Shown piece by piece: positions 45,072 to 53,590 of a DNA stretch of 64,000 nt. Numbering within the stretch: the stretch's first letter is position 1; every line of letters starts with the position of its first letter. A program made the translations under genes and the position numbers. Source of the DNA: Actinomycetes bacterium (lineage in GTDB: Bacteria; Actinomycetota; Acidimicrobiia; Acidimicrobiales; Bog-793); contig JAKABW010000013.1 in the NCBI GenBank assembly GCA_021796535.1, positions 1 through 64,000 of the forward strand. The letters are read 5' to 3'. The notes below the pieces were generated by a model. It was not told the origin of the DNA. It worked only from the letters and a program-made list of their open reading frames with translations, and did no database searches.

Positions 45072-47081
45072 ATGAACAAGATGCGTATTGCAGTACTGGT
45101 AAAGCAGGTCCCGAAGTCTGACAGTGTCGAGCTTGACACTGCGGGCAGACTGCGCAGAGATAAGGTGCCGTCAGAGATGAACCCCTGGTGCCGGCGCGCA
45201 CTGGCCGTTGGCGTGAAGCTGGCCAAAGAGGGCATCCGGAGCGTAGGATACATTACGGAGCCGGCAGACATTACGGAGCCGGCCGGAGAGTCCGAAGGAT
45301 ATTGTGTGGCGTTCACCATGGGACCGCCCGCCGCAGAGGCGGTGGCGCGTGAGGCCGTTGCCTGCGGGGCGGATGAAGCCGTGCTGATTACCGACCCCCT
45401 TCTTGCCGGAAGCGATACCCTCATGACCGCCAAAGTGCTGGCGCGCGTTCTGCAGGATTACGCGCCGTTCGATCTTATTCTTACCGGTAAGGCATCCACC
45501 GACTCCGATACCGGGCAGGTTGCGCCAGAACTGGCTCAGCTGCTCGGTCTGCCGTTTTTACCCGCCGCCAGGGAGATTGTTTTCCGCAACGGCACCGCAT
45601 GGGCAAAGTGTGAGACCGATGAAGGTTGGCTGGAGGCAACTCTCGGCTTACCGGGAGTGATCGCCTGTGCGGAACGCATCTCTTCTCCCGCCAGGATCCC
45701 CGAAGGGATGACTCTAGATATGGTGGACAGTGAGCGCATACGCCTGGTGGATGTCGGTCGGCTCGGCCCCGGAGTGTGGGGAGAGGCCGGAAGCCCCACG
45801 GCTGTCGGCGAGGTTCGCGTGACGGATATCCGCCGCCGGTGCGTTCTCCTAAACGGCACGCCGGAGGAACAGGCGGCGGCCGCCGTGCGTCACCTGGAAG
45901 AGGATGGTTTGCTCCGACGCATTGGAGGGGCATCGGCGGCAACCGGAAACGCCGGTACGGCGGAAGGGAACGATGCCGCAGAACATGGCGAAGCGGCAGA
46001 GGAAGGCACAACTTCCGGCGACGGGCGGGAACAAAGAGGAACCGGGGTTGCGGTGCTTCTGGAACCCGGGCGTGATTATATAAATTTTGAGCTGTTGCAG
46101 AGTGCCGTGAAGCTCGCCGATGATCTGGGTGCCGGCCGGGTGATTGCGCTGTCGGGGGAACAAGCGGATAATCCCGAAGCGGGGGGTCAATCCATGGGCA
46201 AGACGGCGGGCATTGACCGTTTGGTCGAAGTTGCGGGAGCGGAAGCCCCCGAAGATATGGCCGTCGCCGTGACCGGTTGGCTGGAAGGTGAGAAGATTGG
46301 GGTGTTGTTGGCGCCGAGTACGACTTACGGGCGTGAGGTTGCCGCTCGGATAGGCGCCGCCACTTCTTCCGGTGTGGTGGGCGATGCCATAGGAGCGGAA
46401 GTCTCGGACGGCAGAGTGCTGGCCATGAAGCCCGTGCTGGGCGGCAGCCTGGTAGCTGAAATCAGCATTGACTCTCCGTTGCAGATAGTGACGGTGCGAC
46501 CCGGCGCGCTGCGGGTCGGGTCGGGAATAAACGGTCCCTCCGGAGCCGCAGGCGAGCGGGAGGAGTATTCGGAAACCGGGGAAACCGGCAGGATGGTTTT
46601 AGACGCCGGGCACGGTCGGCTGTCGATCGAGAAAATTGCCGTCACTCCCCGCTCCAGAGTGGCAATACACAAACAGGTGCGGGAGGTGGATATCAGTACC
46701 GTTCTCTCCGCCGACACTTTGGTATGCGTCGGAGCCGGGGTTGATCCGGCGTTTTATCAGATGCTTGATCCGTTGCTCGACGTGTTGGGTGCACAAGTGG
46801 TTGCTACCCGTAAGGTGACCGATATGGGGTATTTGTCGAGGGCTCTTCAGGTGGGAATCACCGGGATAAATGTTTCCCCCGATCTTTATCTTGCGATAGG
46901 GGTGCAGGGAAAGACCAATCATATGGTGGGGGTGCGCGGCGCCCGAACTGTGGTATCCATGAACATTGATCCCGAAGCGCCCATCTTTGCACAGTCCGAT
47001 ATCGGAATGGTCGGAGATTGGAAAGAGTTGGTGCCCGCCTTGTGCAATGCTCTGCGGGTACGCTTGGCTGAGCTGCGGTAG
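45072..47081 (+). CDS. etfBA: Fused electron-transfer flavoprotein EtfB-EtfA
   Basis: A 669-residue single chain. Residues 1 to ~260 match EtfB (MRIAVLVKQVPKSDS, TMGPPAAEAVAREA, LILTGKASTDSDTGQVAPELA). After an Ala/Glu/Gly-rich linker (about 280-320) the rest matches EtfA, ending with the FAD-binding domain: LVCVGAG, VTDMGYLSRALQVGITG, DLYLAIGVQG and NIDPEAPIFAQSDIGMVGDW. Normally the two are separate genes. ETF passes electrons from acyl-CoA or other dehydrogenases to a membrane quinone reductase. No dehydrogenase or EtfD is adjacent. A second in-frame ATG three codons in is an equal candidate start. A perfect hairpin follows. Confidence 0.88.
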   Translation: MNKMRIAVLVKQVPKSDSVELDTAGRLRRDKVPSEMNPWCRRALAVGVKLAKEGIRSVGYITEPADITEPAGESEGYCVAFTMGPPAAEAVAREAVACGADEAVLITDPLLAGSDTLMTAKVLARVLQDYAPFDLILTGKASTDSDTGQVAPELAQLLGLPFLPAAREIVFRNGTAWAKCETDEGWLEATLGLPGVIACAERISSPARIPEGMTLDMVDSERIRLVDVGRLGPGVWGEAGSPTAVGEVRVTDIRRRCVLLNGTPEEQAAAAVRHLEEDGLLRRIGGASAATGNAGTAEGNDAAEHGEAAEEGTTSGDGREQRGTGVAVLLEPGRDYINFELLQSAVKLADDLGAGRVIALSGEQADNPEAGGQSMGKTAGIDRLVEVAGAEAPEDMAVAVTGWLEGEKIGVLLAPSTTYGREVAARIGAATSSGVVGDAIGAEVSDGRVLAMKPVLGGSLVAEISIDSPLQIVTVRPGALRVGSGINGPSGAAGEREEYSETGETGRMVLDAGHGRLSIEKIAVTPRSRVAIHKQVREVDISTVLSADTLVCVGAGVDPAFYQMLDPLLDVLGAQVVATRKVTDMGYLSRALQVGITGINVSPDLYLAIGVQGKTNHMVGVRGARTVVSMNIDPEAPIFAQSDIGMVGDWKELVPALCNALRVRLAELR

Positions 47082-47121
47082 TTGCGGCGTACTCTAAAAA
47101 GCGCCAAAGGTTTTTTGATAT

Positions 47122-47158
47122 CTTAAGGCATGCCAATCCGTCATTGGCATGCCTTAAG
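47122..47158. terminator. Perfect 16-base hairpin after etfBA
   Basis: CTTAAGGCATGCCAAT (47122-47137) and its exact reverse complement (47143-47158) enclose the loop CCGTC. The strength fits a terminator, but no T-run follows on either strand, so a repetitive palindrome or mobile-element end is also possible. Confidence 0.45.
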
Positions 47159-47313
47159 AAGCTGAAGGCTCCGCAATTCACGCATGCATGGAAGAGAGTA
47201 AAAAGACCCGTGAATATATGCGCGCGACGGTTGTTTTTTGGCTTGCCGCCGGAACACCTTTGGAGGTGTCGGCAATAGGCAATGTCTTTACCCGGCGCAT
47301 TGCGCTTGCTTTG

Positions 47314-47775
47314 TCACGGACATGGCCGGGCTTCGTCGATACCCATTTCTTTTTGCCGGTAGGCGGCAAACGTGCCGTTTTTGACGGCTTCCGTTGCCTC
47401 ACGCAGAACCAGTGCTTTTTCTTGTCGCAGACGTGCCAGAAAAGCTTTGCTGACCGGCGAAGCGGGATCGTATCGGAAACCCCACAGCATCAGCTCAAGC
47501 AATACCGGGAGCAGGTCCTTGCCTTTGGCCGTGAGGCCGTAAATATATTGTGTTTTTGGTTTGTCGCTTTGTTGTTTTGCGATAAACCCCTGCGATTCCG
47601 GTCGTTTCAGTCTGTCACTCAAGATATTGGTGGCTATGTGCTCCCGGGGAGCAAAGTCTTTAAAATTGACGCGGTTGTAAAAAAGTATGTCGCGGATGAC
47701 AAGAAGCGTCCATTGGTCTCCGAATATATCGAGTCCAAAGCTGATCGGACATTCCGAACGCTGCCGGCAGATTTT
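47314..47775 (-). pseudogene. HxlR-family winged-helix regulator, 5' end lost
   Basis: The frame reads SECPISFGLDIFGDQWTLL, then ILSDRLKRPESQGFI and YGLTAKGKDLLPVLLELMLWG, the complete HxlR core (recognition helix and wing included). It has no ATG, GTG or TTG between the upstream in-frame stop (47776-47778) and the conserved start; the first internal TTG (47622) would delete half of the DNA-binding domain. About ten N-terminal residues are therefore missing. HxlR proteins usually sense aldehydes or redox compounds and control a divergent neighbour, here the equally truncated SnoaL-like gene. A non-standard ATC start at 47772 cannot be excluded. Confidence 0.55.
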
Positions 47776-47784
47776 TTAAATCGG

Positions 47785-47984
47785 CCTCCGACGGCGGCGA
47801 AATTCGCCGACTTGTGACAGATGGGAACGAAGCCGCTCTTGTCGCCCGCTATTTTATGAGATCACCGAAAGGTACCGCCGGTGTTTTGGACGTGGCGGAG
47901 TTTCTCGCGGTACAAGACGACAAGTTCGTTTCTTCAACGATTTTTTTCGACAATAAGGAATTGGCCGAATTTATGCTTGGCTAG
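47785..47984 (+). pseudogene. SnoaL-like (NTF2-fold) protein, C-terminal half only
   Basis: The plus-strand frame gives EIRRLVTDGNEAALVARYF, then LDVAEFLAVQDDKFVSS and FFDNKELAEFMLG before the stop at 47982-47984. This is the last half of a SnoaL/NTF2-like domain (~125 residues when whole). Similarity ends abruptly near 47785, about ten bases from the point where the HxlR frame loses its start. A GTG at 47814 could start a 56-residue product, but it would lack half of the fold. Confidence 0.5.
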
Positions 47985-48141
47985 GTTTTTGTATTCGCCC
48001 GACGTCGGTGTTGTGCGCGATTACGGCAAGCAAAACAATTATTCGGTTTCAATTGACGCGTCTCCTTTGAAAAAGAGTCAGCCGATACTATAATTTAGCC
48101 TTTGTAAGGCTAGCGGCACGGATCAGTCGAGCGAGGGCGAA

Positions 48142-48753
48142 TTGGCTAAAACTTTGAAACGGGACGTTCTGCTCTCTGTGTTTTTTGGGTTGGCCGTCTT
48201 CGGTTGTCTCGTCGCGGGAAATGTTTTCGGCAATATCCACAGCAAAAAACTTGATACAAAACTTATTTCGTGGATTGCCGCGGCAGGACTTCTTTTATTC
48301 GGGGTATTTTTTGTCCGCAAAATTGCTCACATCTTCGGGGGAATCGTTGAGCGCAAGACCATTCCGGCGGCGGGAAGCGCCGTAAAAATTCTGCTTTCCG
48401 CCGTCGGGTACGTTTTGATACTTTTTTGTGTTTTTGATGTTCTGAGTGTCTCGGTCGAACGCCTCATCGTCGGCGGTGCGCTCACCGGCGTCATAGTCGG
48501 CATAGCCGCGCAGCAAGCCCTGGGGAACGTCTTTGCCGGCTTGGTGCTTTTGCTTGCCAGGCCGTTCGTGGTCGGAGAGCACATAAAGATCAGATCAGGA
48601 TCGCTGGGAGGCATACTGGACGGCTATGTGATGGGGATGTCCCTTACCTACGTCAGTCTGCACAGCGAAGGCATTTTACTGAAAATACCCAATTCCGTGA
48701 TGCTGAGCGCGGCGGTCGGTCCGTTTTCAAAAGAAGACGAAACCAAAGCGTAA
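48142..48753 (+). CDS. Small MscS-family mechanosensitive channel
   Basis: A 203-residue membrane protein with about four helices and a short beta domain. The pore-lining TM3 motif reads GVIVGIAAQQALGNVFAGL, followed by LLLARPFVVGEHIKI, both diagnostic of MscS. It ends soon after the beta domain and lacks the larger alpha-beta cytoplasmic vestibule of E. coli MscS, which is common in short homologues. Start is TTG with GAGGG upstream. The role is release of solutes under hypo-osmotic stress. Confidence 0.85.
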   Translation: MAKTLKRDVLLSVFFGLAVFGCLVAGNVFGNIHSKKLDTKLISWIAAAGLLLFGVFFVRKIAHIFGGIVERKTIPAAGSAVKILLSAVGYVLILFCVFDVLSVSVERLIVGGALTGVIVGIAAQQALGNVFAGLVLLLARPFVVGEHIKIRSGSLGGILDGYVMGMSLTYVSLHSEGILLKIPNSVMLSAAVGPFSKEDETKA

Positions 48754-48811
48754 ACTCAGCAAGAGGATTTTAGACTAAAAACTGTTTTTGTCCGAACCGT
48801 CCCAAAGGTTT

Positions 48812-48952
48812 TTACGGACCGTCCCGGCGGGCTTCCACAACCCTGTTGCATTTGGAGCACCATGCAAAGGGCCGCTCCTCGTCGGAGGGATGCACCAAAG
48901 AACCGCATAAGCCACAGCGCCATATGCTGGGAGAATCAGTTTTTGTTTCCAT
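48812..48952 (-). CDS. 46-residue zinc-ribbon protein
   Basis: A very small gene with two CxxC knuckles, WRCGLCGS and WCSKCNR, 19 residues apart: a rubredoxin/zinc-ribbon arrangement. The rest is polar. TAAAGT lies six bases ahead of the ATG, matching the leaderless pattern of other genes here. It lies between the convergent MscS gene and fbiC, on the fbiC strand, 88 bases after the fbiC stop. No function can be assigned; small zinc ribbons often bind nucleic acid or a partner enzyme. Confidence 0.6.
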   Translation of the reverse strand: METKTDSPSIWRCGLCGSLVHPSDEERPFAWCSKCNRVVEARRDGP

Positions 48953-49040
48953 ATCAATACTTTACAGTTACGGACTTGTGTCAAAAAGGTTTGTTGGAAA
49001 ATGCACAAAAATTATTCAAGCCGAAGAGAGTCCGGCGTTG

Positions 49041-51380
49041 TCAGTGGCTTAAAACTTTTTCGTTTGTTCCGCAATGTTCAACCGCTTCATAAAAAGTATT
49101 CCTTCTGACGAGCCGACGGTTGAGTTTCTCGGCTATGGCGGAAAAGTCTTCCTTGGTCATCATCTGTCCGTGGCTGGCACCGGCGGCCCTGGAGATATTT
49201 TCGTCCATCAGGGTTCCGCCCAGGTCGTTGCAACCGGCCCGAAGGAGCTGAACAATTCCCGACGTCCCTATTTTGGTCCAGGAAGCCTGGATATTGTCCA
49301 AAGCGCCGAAGTAGCAAATTCTCCCTACTGCGTGCATCAAAACGGTTTCTCTGAAAGTCGGACCGCGTCTTGCTTTGTTGTTGAGGTAAATGGGTGCGGC
49401 CATGTGAACGAACGGCAACGGGACAAATTCCGTGAAACCGCCGGTTTCTTTTTGCAGTTTTCTTGTCAAAAGCATATGTCTGACCCAGTGAACGGGACTT
49501 TCCACGGAGCCAAACATAATCGTAACGTTGGACTTCAGACCCACGGAGTGGGCGACTCTGTGTATTTCCAGCCATTGTTCGGTGTTGATTTTGTCCGGAC
49601 AGATTATCTTTCGTATGTCGTCGTCCAAAATCTCAGCGGCGGTTCCCGGCAGGCTTTTTAGTCCGGCATTCTTCAGCGTTGTCAGGTAATCGTCGAGTTT
49701 CCAGCCCAGCCTCGAGGCTCCTTGGTAAACCTCCAAAGCGCTGAAGGCATGGATGTGAAGTTCAGGGAGCGCTTGATGAATGTTTTCCACAAGGTTTATA
49801 TAGTAATTTCCGTCAAATTGGGGATGGATTCCGCCCTGCAGGCATACTTCGGTCGCCCCTCTTTCCACGGCCTCCCGGCATCTTTGAATGACTTCGTCGG
49901 TGCTCAGGAGATAGGGGTCCCCCCGCAAATTCAATGACATCGGCCCCTTGCTGAAAGCGCAGAATCTGCATTTAAAAGTGCAAATATTGGTGTAGTTGAT
50001 GTTCCTGTTGGCTACGTAGGTAATGGTGTTCCCTACGGCCTCCTCTCTCAGGTGATCGGCGAATTCGCAGATCATGCCGACCTCCGGTCCCCTTGCCGCA
50101 AAGAGCGCAAGCAGCTCTTTTTCTCCGGGTATCAAACCTTCCGCAATGTCTTCCAATACTTTTGTGACCCCGGTTACAACTTTGTGACGCAGCGGACCGG
50201 AGTCCGGGGGGATGTCACTCCGGTCGGCTGCCGCCGGAGCGTCACCGTTGCCGGAAAACCAGGATTCCGCGGGGCGGGCCAACCCATCCGAATCGCTTAT
50301 GTGCCTGATGACGATTTCGACTTTTTCGTTTTGCGGGTACTTTTTATTGTCGATAAATTCTTTGTAGACGGCAAGACGCGGGGTCAGGATCTTGTTGTGT
50401 GACAGACAGATTTTTGTCAGTTCGTCGATGACGGGCCAAGGTCTTTCCGGATTGACGTGATCTATCGTGACGGGGGAGATGCCTCCAAAATCGTCCAGGC
50501 CGGCCGAAATCAAAGAAGAGATATCGTCCGACAAGTTCGGCGGGGCCTGAAGGTGTATTTTTTTGTCAAGTAAAATTCTTGCAACGGCCACGGTCCACAG
50601 GTGCTCTTCTCGGTCGCAGGGCCGGCTTTTGTGCATGGCAATGTCTTGCTTGGGCAAAAAGTTTTGGATAATGACTTCCTGAATGTGGCCGTATTCGTTG
50701 TTGACGGCATTTATGATCCTGAGCGCTTCGATGCGGTCTTTTCTGGTATCTCCTATTCCCACCAAAAGGCCTGTTGTAAACGGTATTTGCAGTTCTCCGG
50801 CGGCCTCCAGGGTGGCCAGCCGTCTGACAGGGGATTTGTCCGGCGCGCCGGAATGGCAGTCCAGGTCATCCCGGATGCTTTCCAGCATCATGCCTTGGGA
50901 CGCGCTCACGTTTTTCAACATGGCCAGTTCTTTTTTGGAAACGGCGCCCGCATTGATGTGGGGGAGTAGCTCGGATTGGGAAATGATTTGTTCGCAGACC
51001 GACACGATGTAAGACACCGTCGATTCATGTCCGCGGTTTTGCAGCCATTGCCGCACCTCGGGGTAACGCAGCTCCGGTTTTTCCCCCAGGGTGATCAGAG
51101 CTTCTTTGCAGCCGTGCGATTCGCCGGAAGCGACAACGGACATGACTTCTCCGTGTGACATAAAAACGTCGGGATACTTGGCCAGGGGCTGGGCAAACGT
51201 ACAGTATCCGCATCTGTTTCTGCAAAGCTTCGTGAGCGGTATGAAGACTTTGGGAGAGTAAGTGATGTGGTCTCCAAAATGTTCGTCACGTATTCCGGTT
51301 GCGATAGACAGCAGCTCTTCGAGCGGTGTGTTGAGCAGATCGGAATCGGAAATTTCTGCCGAAGAAACAAGTGATACCAT
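49041..51380 (-). CDS. fbiC: FO synthase FbiC (CofG-CofH fusion)
   Basis: Makes 7,8-didemethyl-8-hydroxy-5-deazariboflavin, the chromophore of cofactor F420, from tyrosine and a riboflavin precursor. This 779-residue protein has two radical SAM halves: CofG with CRNRCGYC (Cys53, 57, 60) and CofH with CTFKCRFC (Cys466, 470, 473). The fused form is typical of actinobacteria. The ATG at 51380 has AGAGG eight bases ahead; the frame is open to 51536 but the extra part is not conserved in character. It implies that the organism uses F420. Confidence 0.94.
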   Translation of the reverse strand: MVSLVSSAEISDSDLLNTPLEELLSIATGIRDEHFGDHITYSPKVFIPLTKLCRNRCGYCTFAQPLAKYPDVFMSHGEVMSVVASGESHGCKEALITLGEKPELRYPEVRQWLQNRGHESTVSYIVSVCEQIISQSELLPHINAGAVSKKELAMLKNVSASQGMMLESIRDDLDCHSGAPDKSPVRRLATLEAAGELQIPFTTGLLVGIGDTRKDRIEALRIINAVNNEYGHIQEVIIQNFLPKQDIAMHKSRPCDREEHLWTVAVARILLDKKIHLQAPPNLSDDISSLISAGLDDFGGISPVTIDHVNPERPWPVIDELTKICLSHNKILTPRLAVYKEFIDNKKYPQNEKVEIVIRHISDSDGLARPAESWFSGNGDAPAAADRSDIPPDSGPLRHKVVTGVTKVLEDIAEGLIPGEKELLALFAARGPEVGMICEFADHLREEAVGNTITYVANRNINYTNICTFKCRFCAFSKGPMSLNLRGDPYLLSTDEVIQRCREAVERGATEVCLQGGIHPQFDGNYYINLVENIHQALPELHIHAFSALEVYQGASRLGWKLDDYLTTLKNAGLKSLPGTAAEILDDDIRKIICPDKINTEQWLEIHRVAHSVGLKSNVTIMFGSVESPVHWVRHMLLTRKLQKETGGFTEFVPLPFVHMAAPIYLNNKARRGPTFRETVLMHAVGRICYFGALDNIQASWTKIGTSGIVQLLRAGCNDLGGTLMDENISRAAGASHGQMMTKEDFSAIAEKLNRRLVRRNTFYEAVEHCGTNEKVLSH

Positions 51381-51597
51381 TGTCAAACCTCTTATAGTAG
51401 CTCGGCTACATCTTAGCTTACGGGCCGCTGTCAAGTTGGGATTTGCCGCCAACTCCTGTCCGAGCCGAGACAAGCGACAAACCGTTGCATTATAAAAGAC
51501 CTTTTGCCCGTTTTGCCGGGACCGGCCTCCGGGCATTCAGAAACGGTTTTTGAGGAACATTGCCCGTGCAAACGGCCATTTTTTGTCGCGGATGGGT

Positions 51598-51603
51598 TAT
51601 ATT
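51598..51603 (+). promoter_or_regulatory. Predicted -10 box, ABC transporter ATPase gene
   Basis: TATATT ends ten bases before the ATG at 51614; no Shine-Dalgarno is visible. It supports this start over upstream in-frame codons. Confidence 0.35.
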
Positions 51604-51613
51604 TGTACAGAAC

Positions 51614-52540
51614 ATGATAGAAGCAATTTCGCTCACAAAACATTATCATGACAGCGTTGCTGTCGAAGATGCTTCTTTTGTGGTCAAAAAAGGGCGGGTA
51701 ACGGGCTTTATCGGTCCCAACGGGTCCGGCAAATCGACCACGATGAAGATGATCCTCGGTCTTGTCCGGCCCACCTCGGGATGCGCCTTGGTCAACGGGA
51801 GTCCGTATAAGGATCTGCCCGTCCCGATCAAAACGGTGGGGTCTCTCCTCGAGCCGACGTTCCTGCACCCCGGAATGACCATTTTTTCGCATCTGCGGGC
51901 GATCGCTGTCAAATACCGGATACCCGAAACAAAAATAAACGGACTGTTGGCTTTGGTCGGCTTGGCGGACAAAGGGAAGCTGCGCTGCTCCAAAGCGTCT
52001 TTGGGGATGAAACAGAGGTTGGGCATCGCGCAGGCCCTTCTGGGGGACCCGGCGGTTTTGATTCTGGATGAGCCCATGAACGGTTTGGATCCGGAAGGCA
52101 TCATCTGGTTTCGAAACTTGCTGAAAGATATGGCTGGCGAAGGCAAGTGTATTTTTGTTTCAAGCCACTTGATGAATGAAATGTCTCTCCTGATAGACGA
52201 TGTCGTGATTATAAAAAACGGTGCGGTGGTTGCGAATTCCTCTTTGTCCGATCTGGCCAAGGAGCATTCAAATCCCTGTCTGGAGGTGGCTGCCGCGGAC
52301 AATTCCGCTCTTGTCGGGTTATTGAAAGATCATTATCGCGAAACTTTTAATGATAACGTTTCTTTTTTGGGGAACGATTTGCTGCAAGTCGCAGGCAAAG
52401 ATGCCAGATGGCTGGCGGAATTGGCCTTGAAAAACAATATAACCGTTGTACATCTGGCCGTGAAAGAAAATACGTTGGAAGAAATTTATGCGGGGTTAAT
52501 GAATGACAATTTTTTATGCGACCCTTTGTCCAAAATGTAA
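51614..52540 (+). CDS. ABC transporter ATPase (ABC-2/drug-export type)
   Basis: A 308-residue ATPase of the CcmA/bacitracin-resistance type. Walker A GPNGSGKST, a degenerate signature ASLGMKQRLGIAQ, Walker B LILDEPMNGLDP and the H-loop in VSSHLMNEM are present. The ~90-residue C-terminal extension is typical of exporters with separate ABC-2 permeases. The permease gene follows after 35 bases. Substrate unknown. Confidence 0.9.
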   Translation: MIEAISLTKHYHDSVAVEDASFVVKKGRVTGFIGPNGSGKSTTMKMILGLVRPTSGCALVNGSPYKDLPVPIKTVGSLLEPTFLHPGMTIFSHLRAIAVKYRIPETKINGLLALVGLADKGKLRCSKASLGMKQRLGIAQALLGDPAVLILDEPMNGLDPEGIIWFRNLLKDMAGEGKCIFVSSHLMNEMSLLIDDVVIIKNGAVVANSSLSDLAKEHSNPCLEVAAADNSALVGLLKDHYRETFNDNVSFLGNDLLQVAGKDARWLAELALKNNITVVHLAVKENTLEEIYAGLMNDNFLCDPLSKM

Positions 52541-52575
52541 AAATATGACCTTGGTCGCCTCCGTATCGGAAAATC

Positions 52576-53394
52576 ATGGGTAGGAATTTTTTGCGGGCCG
52601 CAAAAGCCCGGCCGCATTTTGTCGGCTATTTGAACGCTTGCCGCTGCGAACTCTATAAGATCAAATCCACCAGGTCGTCTTATGTGACGGTATTTTTTTC
52701 CGCACTGGCGATCGTGGGACTGAGCGTGGCGGTGTGTACCTTATACTCCGTCCGGTCCGATCATCTTTCTCTCTATCGGCTTGCCGCCACGGATCCGGTG
52801 TTTCTTTCCTTGAGCGGAACATTTTTGGCCCAGTTGGGGGTGGTGGTGTTTGCCGTGTTGTCCGTCACCAACGAATACGGTTACGGGACAATCGTAACCT
52901 CTCTTTTGCTTGAACCCAAAAGAATCAGATTTGCATTAGCAAAGATAACGGTTGTGGTGTGCGTAATACTTCTTTCTTCTTTGCTTTCCCTGACTGCCGC
53001 ATTTGTCTTCGGAGAGCGGATACTTTCCGCAAAGTTCCATGTCATCGGCATGACCTCTTTCACGGCGGTAAGAACGGTCGTGGGCGCGGCTTTGTATTTG
53101 AGCGCGCTCGGTGCCATCTGCGGCGGGCTGAGTCTGATCATAAGGAGGACTTCCGGTGCGATAGCGGCCGTATTTGCCATACTTTTGGTTGTGCCTCTGA
53201 TCGCATCGCTTTTGCCCGCGCCTTGGGATACGGATATAACCAGGTATCTGCCGAGCTCGGCAGGGGTTGTTTTGGTCCATGCATCGCATCCGGCCAATAT
53301 GATGTCGCCGGCGGCCTCCCTGTTGCTTTTGCTTTTCTACTCTTGTGTCTGCATTGCGGGCGGTCTCTATTTTATTTGTCGACGCGACGGCTGA
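52576..53394 (+). CDS. ABC-2-type transporter permease
   Basis: A 272-residue membrane protein with six predicted helices. It opens with a cytoplasmic segment containing RCELYKIKSTRSSYVTVFFS, the amphipathic start common in permeases paired with CcmA-like ATPases, and has VTNEYGYGTIVTSLLLEPKR between helices 2 and 3, typical of the ABC-2 family. It ends about 200 bases before the beta-propeller/Kelch gene. Confidence 0.8.
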   Translation: MGRNFLRAAKARPHFVGYLNACRCELYKIKSTRSSYVTVFFSALAIVGLSVAVCTLYSVRSDHLSLYRLAATDPVFLSLSGTFLAQLGVVVFAVLSVTNEYGYGTIVTSLLLEPKRIRFALAKITVVVCVILLSSLLSLTAAFVFGERILSAKFHVIGMTSFTAVRTVVGAALYLSALGAICGGLSLIIRRTSGAIAAVFAILLVVPLIASLLPAPWDTDITRYLPSSAGVVLVHASHPANMMSPAASLLLLLFYSCVCIAGGLYFICRRDG

Positions 53395-53419
53395 TGTTTT
53401 GTTTGTTTTATGCCGAGAT

Positions 53420-53527
53420 CTCACACCGTCGGAACTCTTTTGGCGTGTGAGCGGGCGACTTTGGGCCACCGGGATCACAGAGACCCTCTCCCGAGACGGG
53501 AGTAATTCCTGAAAAAATTTTCAGGAA
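53420..53527 (+). promoter_or_regulatory. Run of three hairpins upstream of the propeller/Kelch gene
   Basis: CTCACAC (53420-53426) pairs with GTGTGAG (53445-53451). CTCCCG pairs with CGGGAG (53488-53502, three-base loop). TTCCTGAAAA pairs with TTTTCAGGAA (53506-53527, two-base centre). The last may act as a terminator for the ABC operon or as an operator. The series could be a structured leader, but it matches no riboswitch I know. Confidence 0.35.
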
Positions 53528-53590
53528 ATGCGGCGGGCTTATTTGAGACTATGGGGCAAAAGATTTACAGACAAATACTAAGGTGTTGAT

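Noticed and set aside
44129-45433. 434-codon minus-strand open frame spanning the gap before etfBA
   Set aside because: Overlaps the binding-protein and etfBA genes on the other strand; Arg/Pro/Ser-rich low-complexity translation typical of shadow frames.
47188-47817. 209-codon plus-strand open frame
   Set aside because: Antisense to the HxlR gene, whose conserved domain is clear on the minus strand.
49041-51536. Longer FbiC start at 51536
   Set aside because: The extra 52 residues precede the AGAGG-ATG at 51380 and reach into the divergent promoter region of the ABC transporter.
53420-53527. Hairpin series considered as a known riboswitch (c-di-GMP, c-di-AMP, cobalamin)
   Set aside because: None of the conserved core sequences of those classes is present.
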